Assembly (NCBI GenBank): GCA_963978545.1
Contig: OZ021726.1
Location: 50,761,959 to 50,825,958, forward strand
DNA: 64,000 nt
Direction of reading: 5' to 3'
From: Linyphia triangularis
Taxonomy: Eukaryota > Arthropoda > Arachnida > Araneae > Linyphiidae
Both the position numbers and the translations under genes were made by a program. Position 1 is the stretch's first letter. Each line of letters starts with the position of its first letter. Below the pieces are notes generated by a model. That model searched no databases, was not told the origin of the DNA, and saw only the letters and a program-made list of their open reading frames with translations. Of the stretch, positions 24,233 through 35,115 are shown piece after piece.

Positions 24233-25329
24233 AAGGCTAAACTCGATTCAAGGGGGAATAAGGCTTTGACAATGGCTCATTTCGCGACGACCAACCTACG
24301 AGATAAATTTTCTACTTGGACAGCGCCAATCCGGGGTAGTGGCGAAAATCGTAACCATTAACCAAAACAAACAAATCATAAAACGAAACATAGCATATTT
24401 ACATAACTTTATGCAAATAGAAAAATAATTTAATTCATTAGTTTGTTAATACTAGGGTGAACCTACCAGTAATTGACCATTTAGTGCAAGTTTCTACACA
24501 TTTAATTTTTTTTCTTGAAAAATTATTAACGGAATACTATGAAAACTTCCCAAAATATCAATTGATTAATAAATAAATAAATTAACATGATGTTTCAGTC
24601 CTTTTTACAATTTCATATATCATCAGAATTTCTTACCAAAAGCAATTTTGCCATTAATTGACCAAGTAGTAATTGACCATTTCTTTTCCAGAATAAAACC
24701 CAAAGTTAATTGTTAAATTTTTTTTATAAAATGCTCTAATATTCATAAATTAACTATTAAATGAATTAAAAAAAGGAAGTAAAAATAAATATAATCAATT
24801 TTAATTAATGAAAACATTGGAACATCATAAAATATAATGTGATGATATAGATATCTTACTCAAAAAATTAAAACAAGAAAATCGAAATAATATAGAAAAG
24901 ACTATCTAATCCTATATTTTCAATTCTGAATAAATTTAGATGAAAAGAATTGATTTTAAAGGATATTATTTCTTGAACAGTATCAAAAAGCATCAGTTTA
25001 TCTAAAGGAACACGTTTTAGTTCTAATAAATCAGCTGGGAATTCGTGAAAATATATTTTATCGACCGTGCTATTTGACTTAGATAAAGGTACACAGCAAT
25101 AGACCGTCATTTTATAATGTTTTGGGAATTAAAAGAGTAAATAATTACAAAAATCACTTACCAAACGATAGCAACATCCTATTAAAGCATGGTATTCAAA
25201 GCGAAATTATTCAAAACTATCCTACTAGACCAGTGCCATCTAGTGGTAAACGGTCAAACTAAGGTGGTATTTGAAATCCTTTGATCTTTACCGCACTGTC
25301 ATAGCCGCGGTGAATCAAGTTTAGCCGTG
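24233..25329 (-). mobile_element. P-element-like non-autonomous transposon with THAP fragment, copy 1
   Basis: Terminal inverted repeats: the left end starts AAGGCTAAACTCGATTCA, the right end is TGAATCAAGTTTAGCCGTG. Flanking 8-mers TCAAGGCC and TCAAGCCG are an imperfect 8-bp target duplication, the length made by P elements. A short minus-strand ORF begins with a THAP-like zinc-finger start (see 24868-25110). No other transposase domain remains, so this is an internally deleted derivative. A nearly identical copy lies at 40228-41325. Confidence 0.72.
24868..25110 (-). pseudogene. Truncated THAP-domain ORF inside P-like element, copy 1
   Basis: An 80-codon ORF starts with MTVYCCVPL and then IYFHEFPAD, resembling the THAP opening (closely spaced Cys residues, then a SFHxFP-like motif). 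THAP is the DNA-binding domain of P-element transposases and of host THAP proteins. The later CxxH part of the C2CH finger and the AVPTIF-like end are missing; the reading continues into hydrophobic low-complexity sequence. The same 80-residue ORF recurs at 40863-41105. It is unlikely to be a complete protein. Confidence 0.55.
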
Positions 25330-26020
25330 TCAAGCCGTGTGACGGTCGTTCTGGCGACATCAGTAGCTGCACACGCACATAGCCATTACGGATCCGGACT
25401 TGTTAATTCCGGCCAGATCCACAAAGAGGATACAGCATCGAGCTAAAACACCCTTCAGGCCTCTAAGTTAAGCCTCCTACACTTCTCAAAATTCATCTCT
25501 CGTCTCCCTAATTTTTACCCCTCTTTTCGTTTTACCGTGATTCCAAGGAAGGCGGGTTTTTTCGACTAACCAATCTAAACCCCTAGGCTTCCTTAACGGC
25601 CAATAAGGCCTACCTTTAACTTAAATCCATATTTTTGGGTTTTACTCAATAAACTGGCGTCCGGGGGAATCAAGTCCCACCCGTAAACTTTCCCGGGATT
25701 TCAGTGGTTGAAGGGTAAATTTCATTGTTATGATCCTAACATTCCAGGTGTACAATATCGCTGACCCCCGTCCCTTAACGAACAATCCGTATAACATTGC
25801 ATACAAACGCTATTGTCCCTATATGTCAAATTCACCCCAAACGAGTCGGATTTATGCAGCGCCATGTCAGGACAGCCTTTTCAATCGAAGAAATTTATCT
25901 TTTACCACCTGCGCTTCTAACAAACGAAAACTCCCTATAACATTCCAACTTAGGTTTGAGACCACCTAACTAACATCTCTCTTTACAAAAATAAATATGT
26001 TAGCTGGACTTGAATAAGCC
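25330..26020. other. GC-richer gene-free segment
   Basis: Noticeably GC-richer than its surroundings and containing several CpG sites. Short ORFs exist but show no domain. I cannot assign it; it could be the body of an unrecognised repeat. Confidence 0.35.
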
Positions 26021-26029
26021 GGCCAACAG

Positions 26030-26370
26030 TAGCCTCAATGTCCTCTAATTGGTGTGGTGGGGTTACACTAGAAGATTTCGATCTCGTATTCTTCTAGATG
26101 CTCAAATTTACGAGACGTATTTGGCTTTTAATTATTACGTATTTGGCACTTTATAAATGGCAGAAATAGACAATCGGTAGTTCCAAATAATACTCACAAT
26201 TTAAATTGAAAACACAAGATTGCATCGTATAATAAAATTTTTAAATAATAGACATTTACGATCTCTGTAATTCTATTTAATATGAAACTAAAAGCCCTTT
26301 ATGAAATGGTTGACCAGTTTTTCGTAGCCACCTGGCGGGAGAGTTTTTATGAAGACTAATGGCAAAGCAT
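26030..26370 (+). repeat. SINE-like body, copy 2, continuing into the palindrome
   Basis: Closely matches 23975-24232 and, in its first part, 29020-29171: CCTCAATGTCCTC, GGTGTGGTGGGGT, ACACTAGAAGATTTCGAT, CTCGTATTCTTCTAGATGCTC, ACGAGACGTATTTGGC and the GGCAGAAATAGACA block. Its right part forms the outer left arm of the large palindrome starting at 26316. Confidence 0.6.
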
Positions 26371-26879
26371 GGGTTGATTGATCAGTCAGTCAGCCTCCCT
26401 TTTGTTCATTGTCCTTCCGTCCTGTTTAGAAATACTACTATTTGGCGCAGCATGGCTCTAGTGAAGCCCTGGCGCCATAAAATCCCAACCAACTTTGAAC
26501 CAACCGTCCTGTTTAGTCTCGTCCGTCCAGTCTTGCTTTTTTGCCAATGACATTTACATAACTGATATAAATAAGCCCGAAGGGCAATCATATCTGTGAA
26601 ATAGTGCCTTCGGGCTCATTTATATCAGTTATGTAAATATCATTGGCAAAAAAGCAAGACTGGACGGACGAGACTAAACAGGACGGTTGGTTCAAAGTTG
26701 GTTGGGATTTTATGGCGCCAGGGCTTCACTAGAGCCATGCTGCGCCAAATAGTAGTATTTCTAAACAGGACGGAAGGACAATGAACAAAAGGGAGGCTGA
26801 CCAGACTGACTATTCAATCAACCCATGCTTTGCCATTAGTCTTCACAAAAATTCTCCCGCCAGGTGGCTACAAAAAACT
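26316..26879. repeat. Near-perfect long palindrome (arms about 270 bp, 23-nt spacer)
   Basis: The left arm 26316-26583 and right arm 26607-26879 are reverse complements with only a few differences, such as ATTGATCAGTCAGTC against an ATTGAATAGTCAGTC-like segment. The centre is AGCCCGAAGG / 23 nt / CCTTCGGGCT. The outer arm ends correspond to the GTAGCCACCTGGC end of the neighbouring repeat. The high arm identity implies recent formation or arm-to-arm gene conversion. It resembles a foldback element or the product of inverted duplication. Confidence 0.88.
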
Positions 26880-26945
26880 AGGCCCGAACCCACAACCCTC
26901 CGGTTACGAGCTCGATACTCTACCGCAAGATTATCGGTGTCCATT
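26880..26945 (-). repeat. tRNA-like SINE head beside the palindrome
   Basis: Read on the minus strand: TTGCGGTAGAGTATCGAGCT (box-A region), an anticodon-like CTCGTAACC and a box-B-like GGGTTGTGGGTTCGGG. It matches the head of the repeat at 28917-29171. The 5' half of the acceptor stem is not recognisable, so it is a repeat head rather than a tRNA gene. Confidence 0.6.
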
Positions 26946-26998
26946 GTGAATATGATTCTCGTAAACATTAAATATATCTCTAAACAATTTTTAAACTT

Positions 26999-27134
26999 TG
27001 TGGCGACCTCAAATAACAGATAAAGCTTATGTGCACTGGAGTACTCTTTTGCACAGTGGTAAAGTATCTGTCTCGAGTTCCAATGGTCTCGCGATCGAGG
27101 CCCGTCGCTCACAGCGAAAAACCATACGCTTTAA
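26999..27134 (+). repeat. tRNA-headed repeat (second family), copy 1
   Basis: About 136 bp that recur at 27342-27479: TGTGGCGACCTCAAATAACA, GATAAA, a GGAGTACTCTTTTGCACAGT block, GGTAAAGTATCT (box-A-like), CAATGGTCTCGCGATCGAG (box-B-like) and CATACGCTTTAA. It looks like a SINE with a Pol III internal promoter. Confidence 0.65.
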
Positions 27135-27341
27135 TGGTTACATCGGACTATAACGAATCATGATGCCATCTCTCGGCGCTTCTGAAAAGGAGAAACTTCA
27201 TCGCAACAAGCGATCACATACGCAACTCGTGTGCAACACCGCAACAAGCTGGCACAACGATGCAACAATCCCTAACCTCCAACTCCGATCAGACGTTGAT
27301 CAGAACAACAGTATCGCTCCTTCGTCGCTGGGAGGAGGCTG

Positions 27342-27479
27342 TGTGGCGACCTCAAATAACAGATAAAACTTCTGTGCACGGGAGTACTCTTTTGCACAGT
27401 GGCAAAGTATCTCTCTCGAGATCCAATGGTCTCGCGATCGAGACCCATCGCCCGCAATGAAAGCTGCATACGCTTTAAA
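27342..27479 (+). repeat. tRNA-headed repeat (second family), copy 2
   Basis: Direct repeat of 26999-27134 starting 343 bp downstream of it, with roughly 10 percent divergence. Downstream sequences also share a GATGCCATCTCT / GCTGCCATCTATG block, so the repeated unit may be longer than the part called here. Confidence 0.65.
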
Positions 27480-28225
27480 CTTGTTTTGAAACGCAGCATG
27501 GATTGTTTTCAATAGGGTGTTATAATGCTGCCATCTATGAACATAGTCAGCAACAATATTGAGTTGTATTTTGATTGAATTATTGTTTAGACCTAGATTC
27601 AGAAAGAGAGAAAATATAGGCAAATTGAACTTGTAAAAAAATTAAAATAGAATAACGCTTCAATTATATAAACATTTTGAAATTTTATAGTGAAAAATAA
27701 TTTTAATATCTTACAAATCCTTAGCATAATGTTGTAAATACTATTTAAATGTAAATTTTCCTTTTGCAGATGGTATACTGCGCCCTCTTGCGGATATATC
27801 ACCATGTCATTTCGCCAGGATTAATGACTTGGTTTTCAAAATAATCTCCAGTAAAATTTTCAATTAATGCTTATGATTCAGAATCAGAATTAATTATTAC
27901 TTTGAAGTAATAATGTTTTAAACTATTGAATTGAGTGCTATAATTGTATCGTTTATCCATTACGAATTCAAAACATAATTTTTAAAACTGGTTCTGTCCT
28001 CACCTGTCAATTAGCGAAACTCAATCGGGATTTCCCTTAATTGTATTCAAATTTTGAAACTTTAAACGTTTAAAAATATGTTGTTTATTTCATAACTTTC
28101 TTATGATTGTATTTAAAGGATTAAATAACTGAAATGGCTTTAAACCCTAATTAAATTGATTTTCTTAACCACCAATATAAAATTTCTGTAACTTTTAATA
28201 TATATTTAGAAAACAATCTATCTTT

Positions 28226-28369
28226 AGCTTTGCGCAGAGGCAGTGTCATAGCCAATGAGGTTCTACCGAGGCGTGACTATTGCTAGTTGAAAACTTTTCC
28301 CAATACCCCGCCATGTGGACGTGAAATACCGTCCGCAAAGGCAATTTTTGGAAACCTCTCCGGAGGTTT
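28226..28369 (+). ncRNA. U4: U4 spliceosomal snRNA
   Basis: Starts AGCTTTGCGCAG. It contains the 5' stem-loop/kink-turn signature GCCAATGAGG and CCGAGGCG (15.5K protein site), the U6-pairing and single-stranded block TTGCTAGTTGAAAACTTTTC followed by CCAATACCCC, a central hairpin (GTGGACG / CGTCCGC, 7 pairs), the Sm-like site AATTTTTGG, and a 3' hairpin AAACCTC-TCCG-GAGGTTT. Length about 144 nt matches U4. U4 pairs with U6 in the U4/U6.U5 tri-snRNP and is released on spliceosome activation. Stems are intact, which argues for a functional gene. A TTCTTAACCACCAATATAAA segment at about -65 could be a proximal sequence element, but that is a guess. tRNA-headed repeats lie on both sides. Confidence 0.88.
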
Positions 28370-28916
28370 AAATCCTGAAAAAATTAGTATCATCTGGTAA
28401 TCTCACCCTCACGTATCAATAAGAATCTAGTATTTCATTTCATACAAACACATTTTTATGAACTACTTAAAGGTCACGATAGTTATAGCCGTGATTTCCG
28501 AACTGTGCAATATTCAAGTCTACCCGCGAGGAGAAAGCAGTGCACACAGTTCAAAATTCCACAACAAAACAGGAGTTGCACTGGTACCCCTCTAAGATTT
28601 GAAGCAGTCATAAGTCATAAGATCTGATTTCTGCACAAACCAACAAAGCCCAGGATTGTGGGCCCCAAAATTTTTGAAGTTGTTTAAGTTAAATTGAAAC
28701 CGTGATTATTATTATTTTTTTTTAATTTTCAATTACGTTTTAAAGTTAAATAAACTAGAACCTTAAAATAATTTGAAGCAGCATCTGTTAAACAACAAAA
28801 TCTCGAATAAAAAATTCCTAATACTAGTTTAATATTCAAGGGAAGTACATTTTGGATGATTTTCTGTTGTATATATGATTTCGGATAATAATTAACAATA
28901 AACTTTGGCTTCGATA

Positions 28917-29175
28917 AACTTGCGGTAGAGTATCAATCTCATAACCAGAGGGTTGTGTGTTCGGGTCTCCATCCGCTAAATATTGGTGTGTTGTGGGGGC
29001 TGGTGCATATTAAATCTGTCGTGGCCTCAATGTCCTCATCTCCTTGGTGTGGTAGGGTCGGAGAGAGGGGTTTACACTAGAAGATTTCGATCTCGTATTC
29101 TTCTAGATGCTCAAAATTACGAGACGTATTTGGCTGTCACTTTATTAGTGGCAGAAATAGACAGTTGGTAGTCTA
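28917..29175 (+). mobile_element. tRNA-headed SINE-like repeat, most complete copy
   Basis: A Met-tRNA-like head (TTGCGGTAGAGTATCAATCT, CATAACC, then a TTGTGTGTTCGGGTC box B) is followed by the same body seen at 23975 and 26030: GTGGCCTCAATGTCCTC, TTACACTAGAAGATTTCGAT, CTCGTATTCTTCTAGATGCT and GGCAGAAATAGACAG. This links the isolated heads and bodies elsewhere into one family. Exact ends and a target duplication were not resolved. Confidence 0.6.
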
Positions 29176-30987
29176 AAAGACAAAACAATAAACTTGCAGA
29201 TTAAAGACGAAAATCCATCCTGAAAACTTGATGTGCTTTAGGCCCAGAGTGTTGCATGTCAGGCCTTGGCTGGGATATCCTTTGCTCAGTGCAGGTTTTA
29301 AGTATAAGCTAGACAAACTGTAGCTTAGAGACCCCCGACTTGCTTGGGGCCCCCAGAAAATTGTCCGAGTGAGCAATGGATGATGTAAGTGGTGACGTCA
29401 TGGTCGTCAAGTGAGGCTAAACAATCATTTGCTATGCAAAGTTCATGCATTTTTAGACTCACTTTCATCGAGTGAATTTTGAATCGTGATTTAAATTAAT
29501 ACAGTAATATTTGATCTTTTAAAAATTCCTAATCGTATAAATTAGAACTCATATTATGTAATGTTTACTTTTGGAACAATTTTTTTTTAATGTATTCGTT
29601 TGTTTTTATGTATTTTAAATCGTGCTTTTAATCATGTGCTTGGAAATCGAAGACACTTGTTATCGAAGATTTTTATTCCTACAGCTGGTATCTTAAAATA
29701 GAATCAAGGTATATATAAATTATATGTGTCAAAATAATGATCAGGTATCGTATCTTATCTTTCTAAAACAATATGTGGTGAATTTATCCAAATTATGGCA
29801 CATAAAGTAAGAGACTCAATGTTGGATGATTTAAGAACTGTAGGGTATCTTAGTTAATCTGTAGATTCCACTCCAGACTGGTCCCATATTGATCAGATCA
29901 CTGTTATTGTAAGATATGTTTCACTAGATGATGGGCTCCCTATTGAACGTTTTCTAAATTTCCTAGAGATGGGTACCCACACAGGGGAAAGTATGGCAAA
30001 GGGGGTGTACAACTACCTTGCAAATGAATGATAAATGGATCTTAGTAAGTGTCGAGGCCAGTCATATGATAAATGCTGTCAATATGTCTAGCAAATACAA
30101 GGGTATGCAAGAAATAATATTGAAGATTAACAAGTATGCTATGTACATTCCATGTGCTGGTCATTCCCTGAATCTTGTTGGTAGAGAAGCAGTTGACTGT
30201 TGTTTAGATGCAGTAAACTTTTTTGGAATCTTTCAAGAAATATATAATTTCTTTCCATCATCTACACTAGATGGGCAGTACTCTTGTCATTCTTCAAAGA
30301 GGATTCAAAAGTTCCAAAGTCTTTGTCAAAGACTAGTTGGGAATGCTCATTTAATGGCCCCAAGTGCAATACTTGATAGTTATGATGGAATAATTTCTAC
30401 ATTGCAACAGCTGCATATTAATATTACAGAGAAAAGCGAAACAAGAAATCAAGCCGTAAACATTTTAAATAAAATGGAGTTTGAATTTATGGTAATGTTA
30501 TATTTGTATTACTTGCTGTATGAATTTCACAAGACTAGTCAATCAAATGCAAGACCCCCAAATTAGTCTTGATGTATGTAGGAAATTGTATGCTTCACTT
30601 TCGGATTTTGTTAAAGGTTCCAGGGATATGTTCGATCACTTTGAAGGAAAAGCAAAGGAAGTATTGCCTGGTGTTGATTGCAAGAAAAGGAAAAGCAGAT
30701 ATACAAGAAGGCATATATCAATGATGATGAAGATGATGCTTTAGAGAACCTTGAGCCAAGAGACAGGTTCAGAATCAAAACATTTTAAACCTGTGATGGA
30801 TGCATTAGAGTCAAGTCTGGCACAGAAGGCCTCAGTATACAATGATGCTGCAAAAAAGTTTTCATTCGTAACAAAATTAGAAGCTACAGAAGAAGAGATT
30901 CGTGAAGGAGTTAGTGCTTTATGTGAAATATATCTTGAAGATGTGAACATGAATCTTGTCAGAGAAGTCAAGTATTTTCATCAATAT

Positions 30988-31453
30988 TGTTATGAATTTT
31001 TCCACTGAGGCAATGATGGCACAGTTTTCACGGTTTAAAAGTATTTATTCTCTCTTTAGAAAACTCACAAAATCTATTCACAGGCAACAGTTTAACTACT
31101 CTCAAGCTTCAACACAAGCTTCAACAAAAATAACTTCGAATTCAGCGATAATACAAGCGCACTCCAGTAAGTCAACAAAGCGATCAGCTTTCAACGAAAT
31201 CCGAAGTACATCTGAAAACTTTCCCGTTCTCCAGTCTTTTTATAAACAAGCGCGTGAGACATTCTCGAAATTTCCAGCCAATTCACCGGAAAGAAATTTC
31301 TCGAAACGTCTCGATTACTTCAGGTGTTGCCACCTTTTTCTAACTTGTATAATCGCTATTAATTACTAAATAAAATTGGATAAAAATAAATTACAATAGA
31401 ATTTTGAAATAATACGTCACTATTTACAATATATACAGACAATTTGTGCAACA
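30988..31453 (-). repeat. 3' LTR of the gypsy element
   Basis: Begins TGTTATGAATTTTTCCACTG on the plus strand and ends with CAATTTGTGCAACA. It carries TG...CA ends and is preceded by target duplication copy ATAT. Nearly identical to 36459-36924. Confidence 0.95.
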
Positions 31454-31466
31454 TTTCCCCCTTCTT
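31454..31466 (-). promoter_or_regulatory. Polypurine tract of the gypsy element
   Basis: On the minus strand AAGAAGGGGGAAA directly abuts the 3' LTR (TGTTGCAC...). This is the expected position and composition for the plus-strand DNA primer. Confidence 0.8.
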
Positions 31467-31513
31467 AAAGACTGCACGTCCCGGGCAGTGAAGTCCTTAA
31501 GAGGAAAGGCAAT

Positions 31514-34500
31514 TCAATCACTTCTACTATAATATGGGGCTAGTCTATTGTTATGTACAACTCTAGGTTTACAGGAGGGTGTCCGTTGAATCCTTACCAC
31601 GACGTCGTTGATCTTCTTAAGGACCACATACGGCCCTTCCCAGTTCGTCTGGAGCTTAGGGGAGAGTCCTTTCCGACGTTTAGGATTCCATAACCACACC
31701 TTGTCACCTTCCTGGAATGAACGTTCCGTGGCCTTGGCATCGTAGCGGACCTTCATGCGCTCTGTCATGATGTTGATTCTTTCTCTGGCGAACCGATGTA
31801 CGGCTTCCAAACGTGCCTGGAGATCATCTAGATACTGGACAGGCGAGGAAGGGGTGTCCGGTGGTCGTCCAAAGAGGAGGTCGCAGGGTAGTCTAAGGTC
31901 TCTTCCGAAAATCATTTGAGATGGTGTATATCCGGTGGTCTCGTGAGTAGCACTTCTGTAGGCCAAAAGGAACAATGGAAGTTTCTGATCCCAATCTTGC
32001 TGGTTCTTGGAAACAAACAAGGAGAGATGATTCAGAATCGTTCTATTAAATCGTTCAACCATTCCATCGGATTGTGGATGCAGGGGAGTTGTACGAGTCT
32101 TTTCCATGTCGAGCAAGTCACACAGCCCAGTGAAGACGGCAGAGTTGAAGTTAGTCCCCTGATCGGAATGTATCAGCAGGGGTACGCCGAATCGGGAGAT
32201 CCAATTCCGTACGAGGACTTCTGCTACGGTTGTGGCTTCCTGGTCCGGAATCGCGTATGCTTCTGGCCACTTGCTAAAGTAGTCCATGACAACTAGGATG
32301 TATTTGTTGCCATTAGATGTGTGAGGTAGGGGGCCTAAGACGTCCAAAGCAATTCTTTCGAATGGTGCTCCTACGTTGTAACGTTGCAACTTTCCACGAG
32401 TTCGGGTCTTCGGTCCCTTCCGCGAATTGCATGCATCACAGGACTTGCACCACTTCTCCACGTCGGATTTTGCTTTGTCCCAGAAGAATCTCTCCCTGAC
32501 TTTCTGAAGAGTTTTCGTGACACCAAAATGTCCTCCAGTAGAACTGCTGTGAAGTTCTTCTAGAACGTTCGTAACTCTAGAACTTGGAAGGATTAATTGC
32601 CACCGGAAGCTTTTGCCATCATCGGACTCCCATAGACGGTAGAGTACTCCATTCTTCAAGTGCAAAGAGTCCCACATAGCCCAATATCTCTTCATTGTTG
32701 GGCTATAGCATGCAATTTCCTGCCAACTGGGTTTTCCGGTAGCTGCTTCCATGAATTCAATTAGAGGTTTCAAGTCCTGATCTTCAACCTGACTTTTTCG
32801 AACATTCCAGTCACTCCAAGGGTCCGATTCTGAAGTAGTTGAGTTGGTAGTTATTTTCCGAACGGCCGATGTGCTAACCCCGAACTTAGACTCGGCATTG
32901 GAACAAAATCGACAGTTCTCCGGACATGGTCTTCTAGAAAGAGCGTCGGCATTCCCATGGAACGTTCCTTTTCTGTGATGGATATCCATGTCGTATTCCT
33001 GCAGGCGCTGAATCCACCTTGCTATTTGTCCCTCTGTATTCTTGAAATTCAGCAACCAAGTCAGAGACGCATGATCAGTTCTTAAAAGGAATTTTCGGCC
33101 GTACAAGTAATGATGAAAGTACCCAACGGCTTTTACTATTGCCAGTAACTCCTTTCTTGTGACGCAGTAGTTCCGCTCGGATCTTGACAGGCTCTTACTA
33201 AAATAAGCGATGACTTTCTCCTGTCCTTCAATTTCCTGGGAAAGAACGGCGCCCACTCCCTCATTGCTGGCATCTGTATCCAAAATAAAGTCCTTGTTAA
33301 CATCGGGAAAAGCCAAAACAGGCGCGGATGTTAAAGCGTTCTTCAGTTGATTGAAGGAGTCGTCACAGTCGGCAGTCCATAGGAACTTCTGCTTGCTCTC
33401 TGTTAGTCGATGCAAGGGTCTGGCGATCTTGGAGAAACCTTTCACGAATTTACGGTAATACGTGCACAGGCCTAGGAAGCTTCGCAATTGATGAACGTCT
33501 TGCGGTCGAGACCAAATTTGCACAGCATGGATCTTGGCTGGATCTGTGCTTACTCCATCGGATGAGATGATGTGTCCGAGATAACTGACTTTCCGCCTAA
33601 AGAGCTTACATTTTGATGGGCTAAGTTTCAAGTGGGCTTCCCTAAGCTTCAAGAACACGTTCTTCACATTTTGCAAGTGTTGATCAAAACTCCGCCCGGT
33701 GATAATGATATCGTCCAAATATACCAGACAGGTCTCGTAGGAAAGTCCTCTAAGCACAGTCTCCATCAGTCGCTCGAACGTAGCCGGTGCATTACACAAG
33801 CCAAACGGCATAACTTGAAACTGCCATAATCCTTGGCCGGTAGTGAAGGCAGTCTTCTCACGATCGTCGGGATGTATCTCCACTTGCCAGTATCCACTCT
33901 TCAAATCCAAAGTCGAAAACCACTGGTTCCCCGATAGAGTGTCCAAAGTGTCATCGATTCTTGGCAGAGGGTAGCTGTCCTTTTTCGTAATTTCGTTCAG
34001 CTTCCGGTAATCCACACAAAACCTGGTGGAACCATCCTTCTTTCGAACGAGTACGATTGGAGAGGCCCATGGACTTGAGGAGGGTTCGATAACTCTATTA
34101 TCTTCCATTTCATGTAACAATCTCCCGACCTCCTCTTGTTTTGCGAAAGGAAGTCTTCGAGGATGTTGTTTAATAGGTAAATGGGTCCCAGTATCGATTC
34201 GATGTTGAGTAAGCTCTGTTCTTCCTACATCTTTCGATGACATGGAGAAAATGTCTTGAAATTCTTTTATAAGGTTTCCGACAATCTTCTCTTGCCTTCT
34301 TTCCAACCGAGCATCCTCGAGAAGCTGGTTCACTAAATCCGCGGGTGGTGCGGGCGGAACCTCCTTCGATCCTCGTTCGATGCTTGTAACAGGTGTGCAA
34401 GTGGCAATTTCTTCTCCTTTCTTGATAACTCTCTTAGAATCACCGATGTTGGCCATTCTCACATGCACCACCTCTTGAGAGAGATCCACAAGCGTCGCTC

Positions 34501-35011
34501 CTACTACCACTCCTTTCGGGACGCTATTCGATGATGGGAAGTCCGTTACTCCAAATCGGAAGGCCTTCGGGAGCTCTGTTGAACCTTTTACAACCAAATC
34601 TGTCATGGAAGGGATGGTGATGTCTTCAAGAGCTACTATTCGATATGCACACGGCTCTTCCGAGTCCAAACCGAACAATGGAACTTCTTCTTTTCCCGTT
34701 TGAAGCTCGCCTTTCTCGAAATTCAAAGTAATTCCATTTCTCTGTAAAAAGTCCAATCCAAGAATACATGGGTCAATAATTTCAGCGACGTAAACGGTGT
34801 GAGTGTAGGTGTGAAATCCAAAAGAGATGTTGACATTTAATTTCCCATGCACAGAAATTTTGTCACCAGTCACAGTCTGTAGTGAAACTGAAGGCGCCGT
34901 GTAAAGAGGTTGGCTGTCCAGGCGCCGGGCTACACCCGTCCGTAAGATGGTTACATTTGCCCCTGAGTCAACTATTAGACGACAGGGAGTTCCATTGATC
35001 TTGCCCTCCAC
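31514..35011 (-). CDS. pol: Gypsy Pol polyprotein: protease, RT, RNase H, integrase
   Basis: A single 1,165-codon frame. Protease DSGA at residues 15-18; RT with FCVDYRKLN (331-339), LDLKSGYWQ (368-376) and catalytic YLDD (431-434); RNase H beginning near LDTDASNEG (577-585); integrase zinc-binding His/Cys residues around 821-861; integrase DDE triad D890, D950 and E986 with 35 residues between the last two. The order is the normal Ty3/gypsy one. The called start is GTG; the frame stays open upstream through the gag stop, so Pol is more likely made as a Gag-Pol fusion by -1 frameshifting at 35119-35125. No premature stop was seen. Pol copies the element RNA and integrates it. Confidence 0.95.
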   Translation of the reverse strand: MEGKINGTPCRLIVDSGANVTILRTGVARRLDSQPLYTAPSVSLQTVTGDKISVHGKLNVNISFGFHTYTHTVYVAEIIDPCILGLDFLQRNGITLNFEKGELQTGKEEVPLFGLDSEEPCAYRIVALEDITIPSMTDLVVKGSTELPKAFRFGVTDFPSSNSVPKGVVVGATLVDLSQEVVHVRMANIGDSKRVIKKGEEIATCTPVTSIERGSKEVPPAPPADLVNQLLEDARLERRQEKIVGNLIKEFQDIFSMSSKDVGRTELTQHRIDTGTHLPIKQHPRRLPFAKQEEVGRLLHEMEDNRVIEPSSSPWASPIVLVRKKDGSTRFCVDYRKLNEITKKDSYPLPRIDDTLDTLSGNQWFSTLDLKSGYWQVEIHPDDREKTAFTTGQGLWQFQVMPFGLCNAPATFERLMETVLRGLSYETCLVYLDDIIITGRSFDQHLQNVKNVFLKLREAHLKLSPSKCKLFRRKVSYLGHIISSDGVSTDPAKIHAVQIWSRPQDVHQLRSFLGLCTYYRKFVKGFSKIARPLHRLTESKQKFLWTADCDDSFNQLKNALTSAPVLAFPDVNKDFILDTDASNEGVGAVLSQEIEGQEKVIAYFSKSLSRSERNYCVTRKELLAIVKAVGYFHHYLYGRKFLLRTDHASLTWLLNFKNTEGQIARWIQRLQEYDMDIHHRKGTFHGNADALSRRPCPENCRFCSNAESKFGVSTSAVRKITTNSTTSESDPWSDWNVRKSQVEDQDLKPLIEFMEAATGKPSWQEIACYSPTMKRYWAMWDSLHLKNGVLYRLWESDDGKSFRWQLILPSSRVTNVLEELHSSSTGGHFGVTKTLQKVRERFFWDKAKSDVEKWCKSCDACNSRKGPKTRTRGKLQRYNVGAPFERIALDVLGPLPHTSNGNKYILVVMDYFSKWPEAYAIPDQEATTVAEVLVRNWISRFGVPLLIHSDQGTNFNSAVFTGLCDLLDMEKTRTTPLHPQSDGMVERFNRTILNHLSLFVSKNQQDWDQKLPLFLLAYRSATHETTGYTPSQMIFGRDLRLPCDLLFGRPPDTPSSPVQYLDDLQARLEAVHRFARERINIMTERMKVRYDAKATERSFQEGDKVWLWNPKRRKGLSPKLQTNWEGPYVVLKKINDVVVRIQRTPSCKPRVVHNNRLAPYYSRSD

Positions 35012-35115
35012 GAATAAACCATGGTTTCCTCCTTGAAGGGATGAGATGTGATAGAGGCTGAGTGGGGCACCACCTGCTCTACACGGCGACCTCCGCCTCG
35101 CGAGATAGCCGCTCT

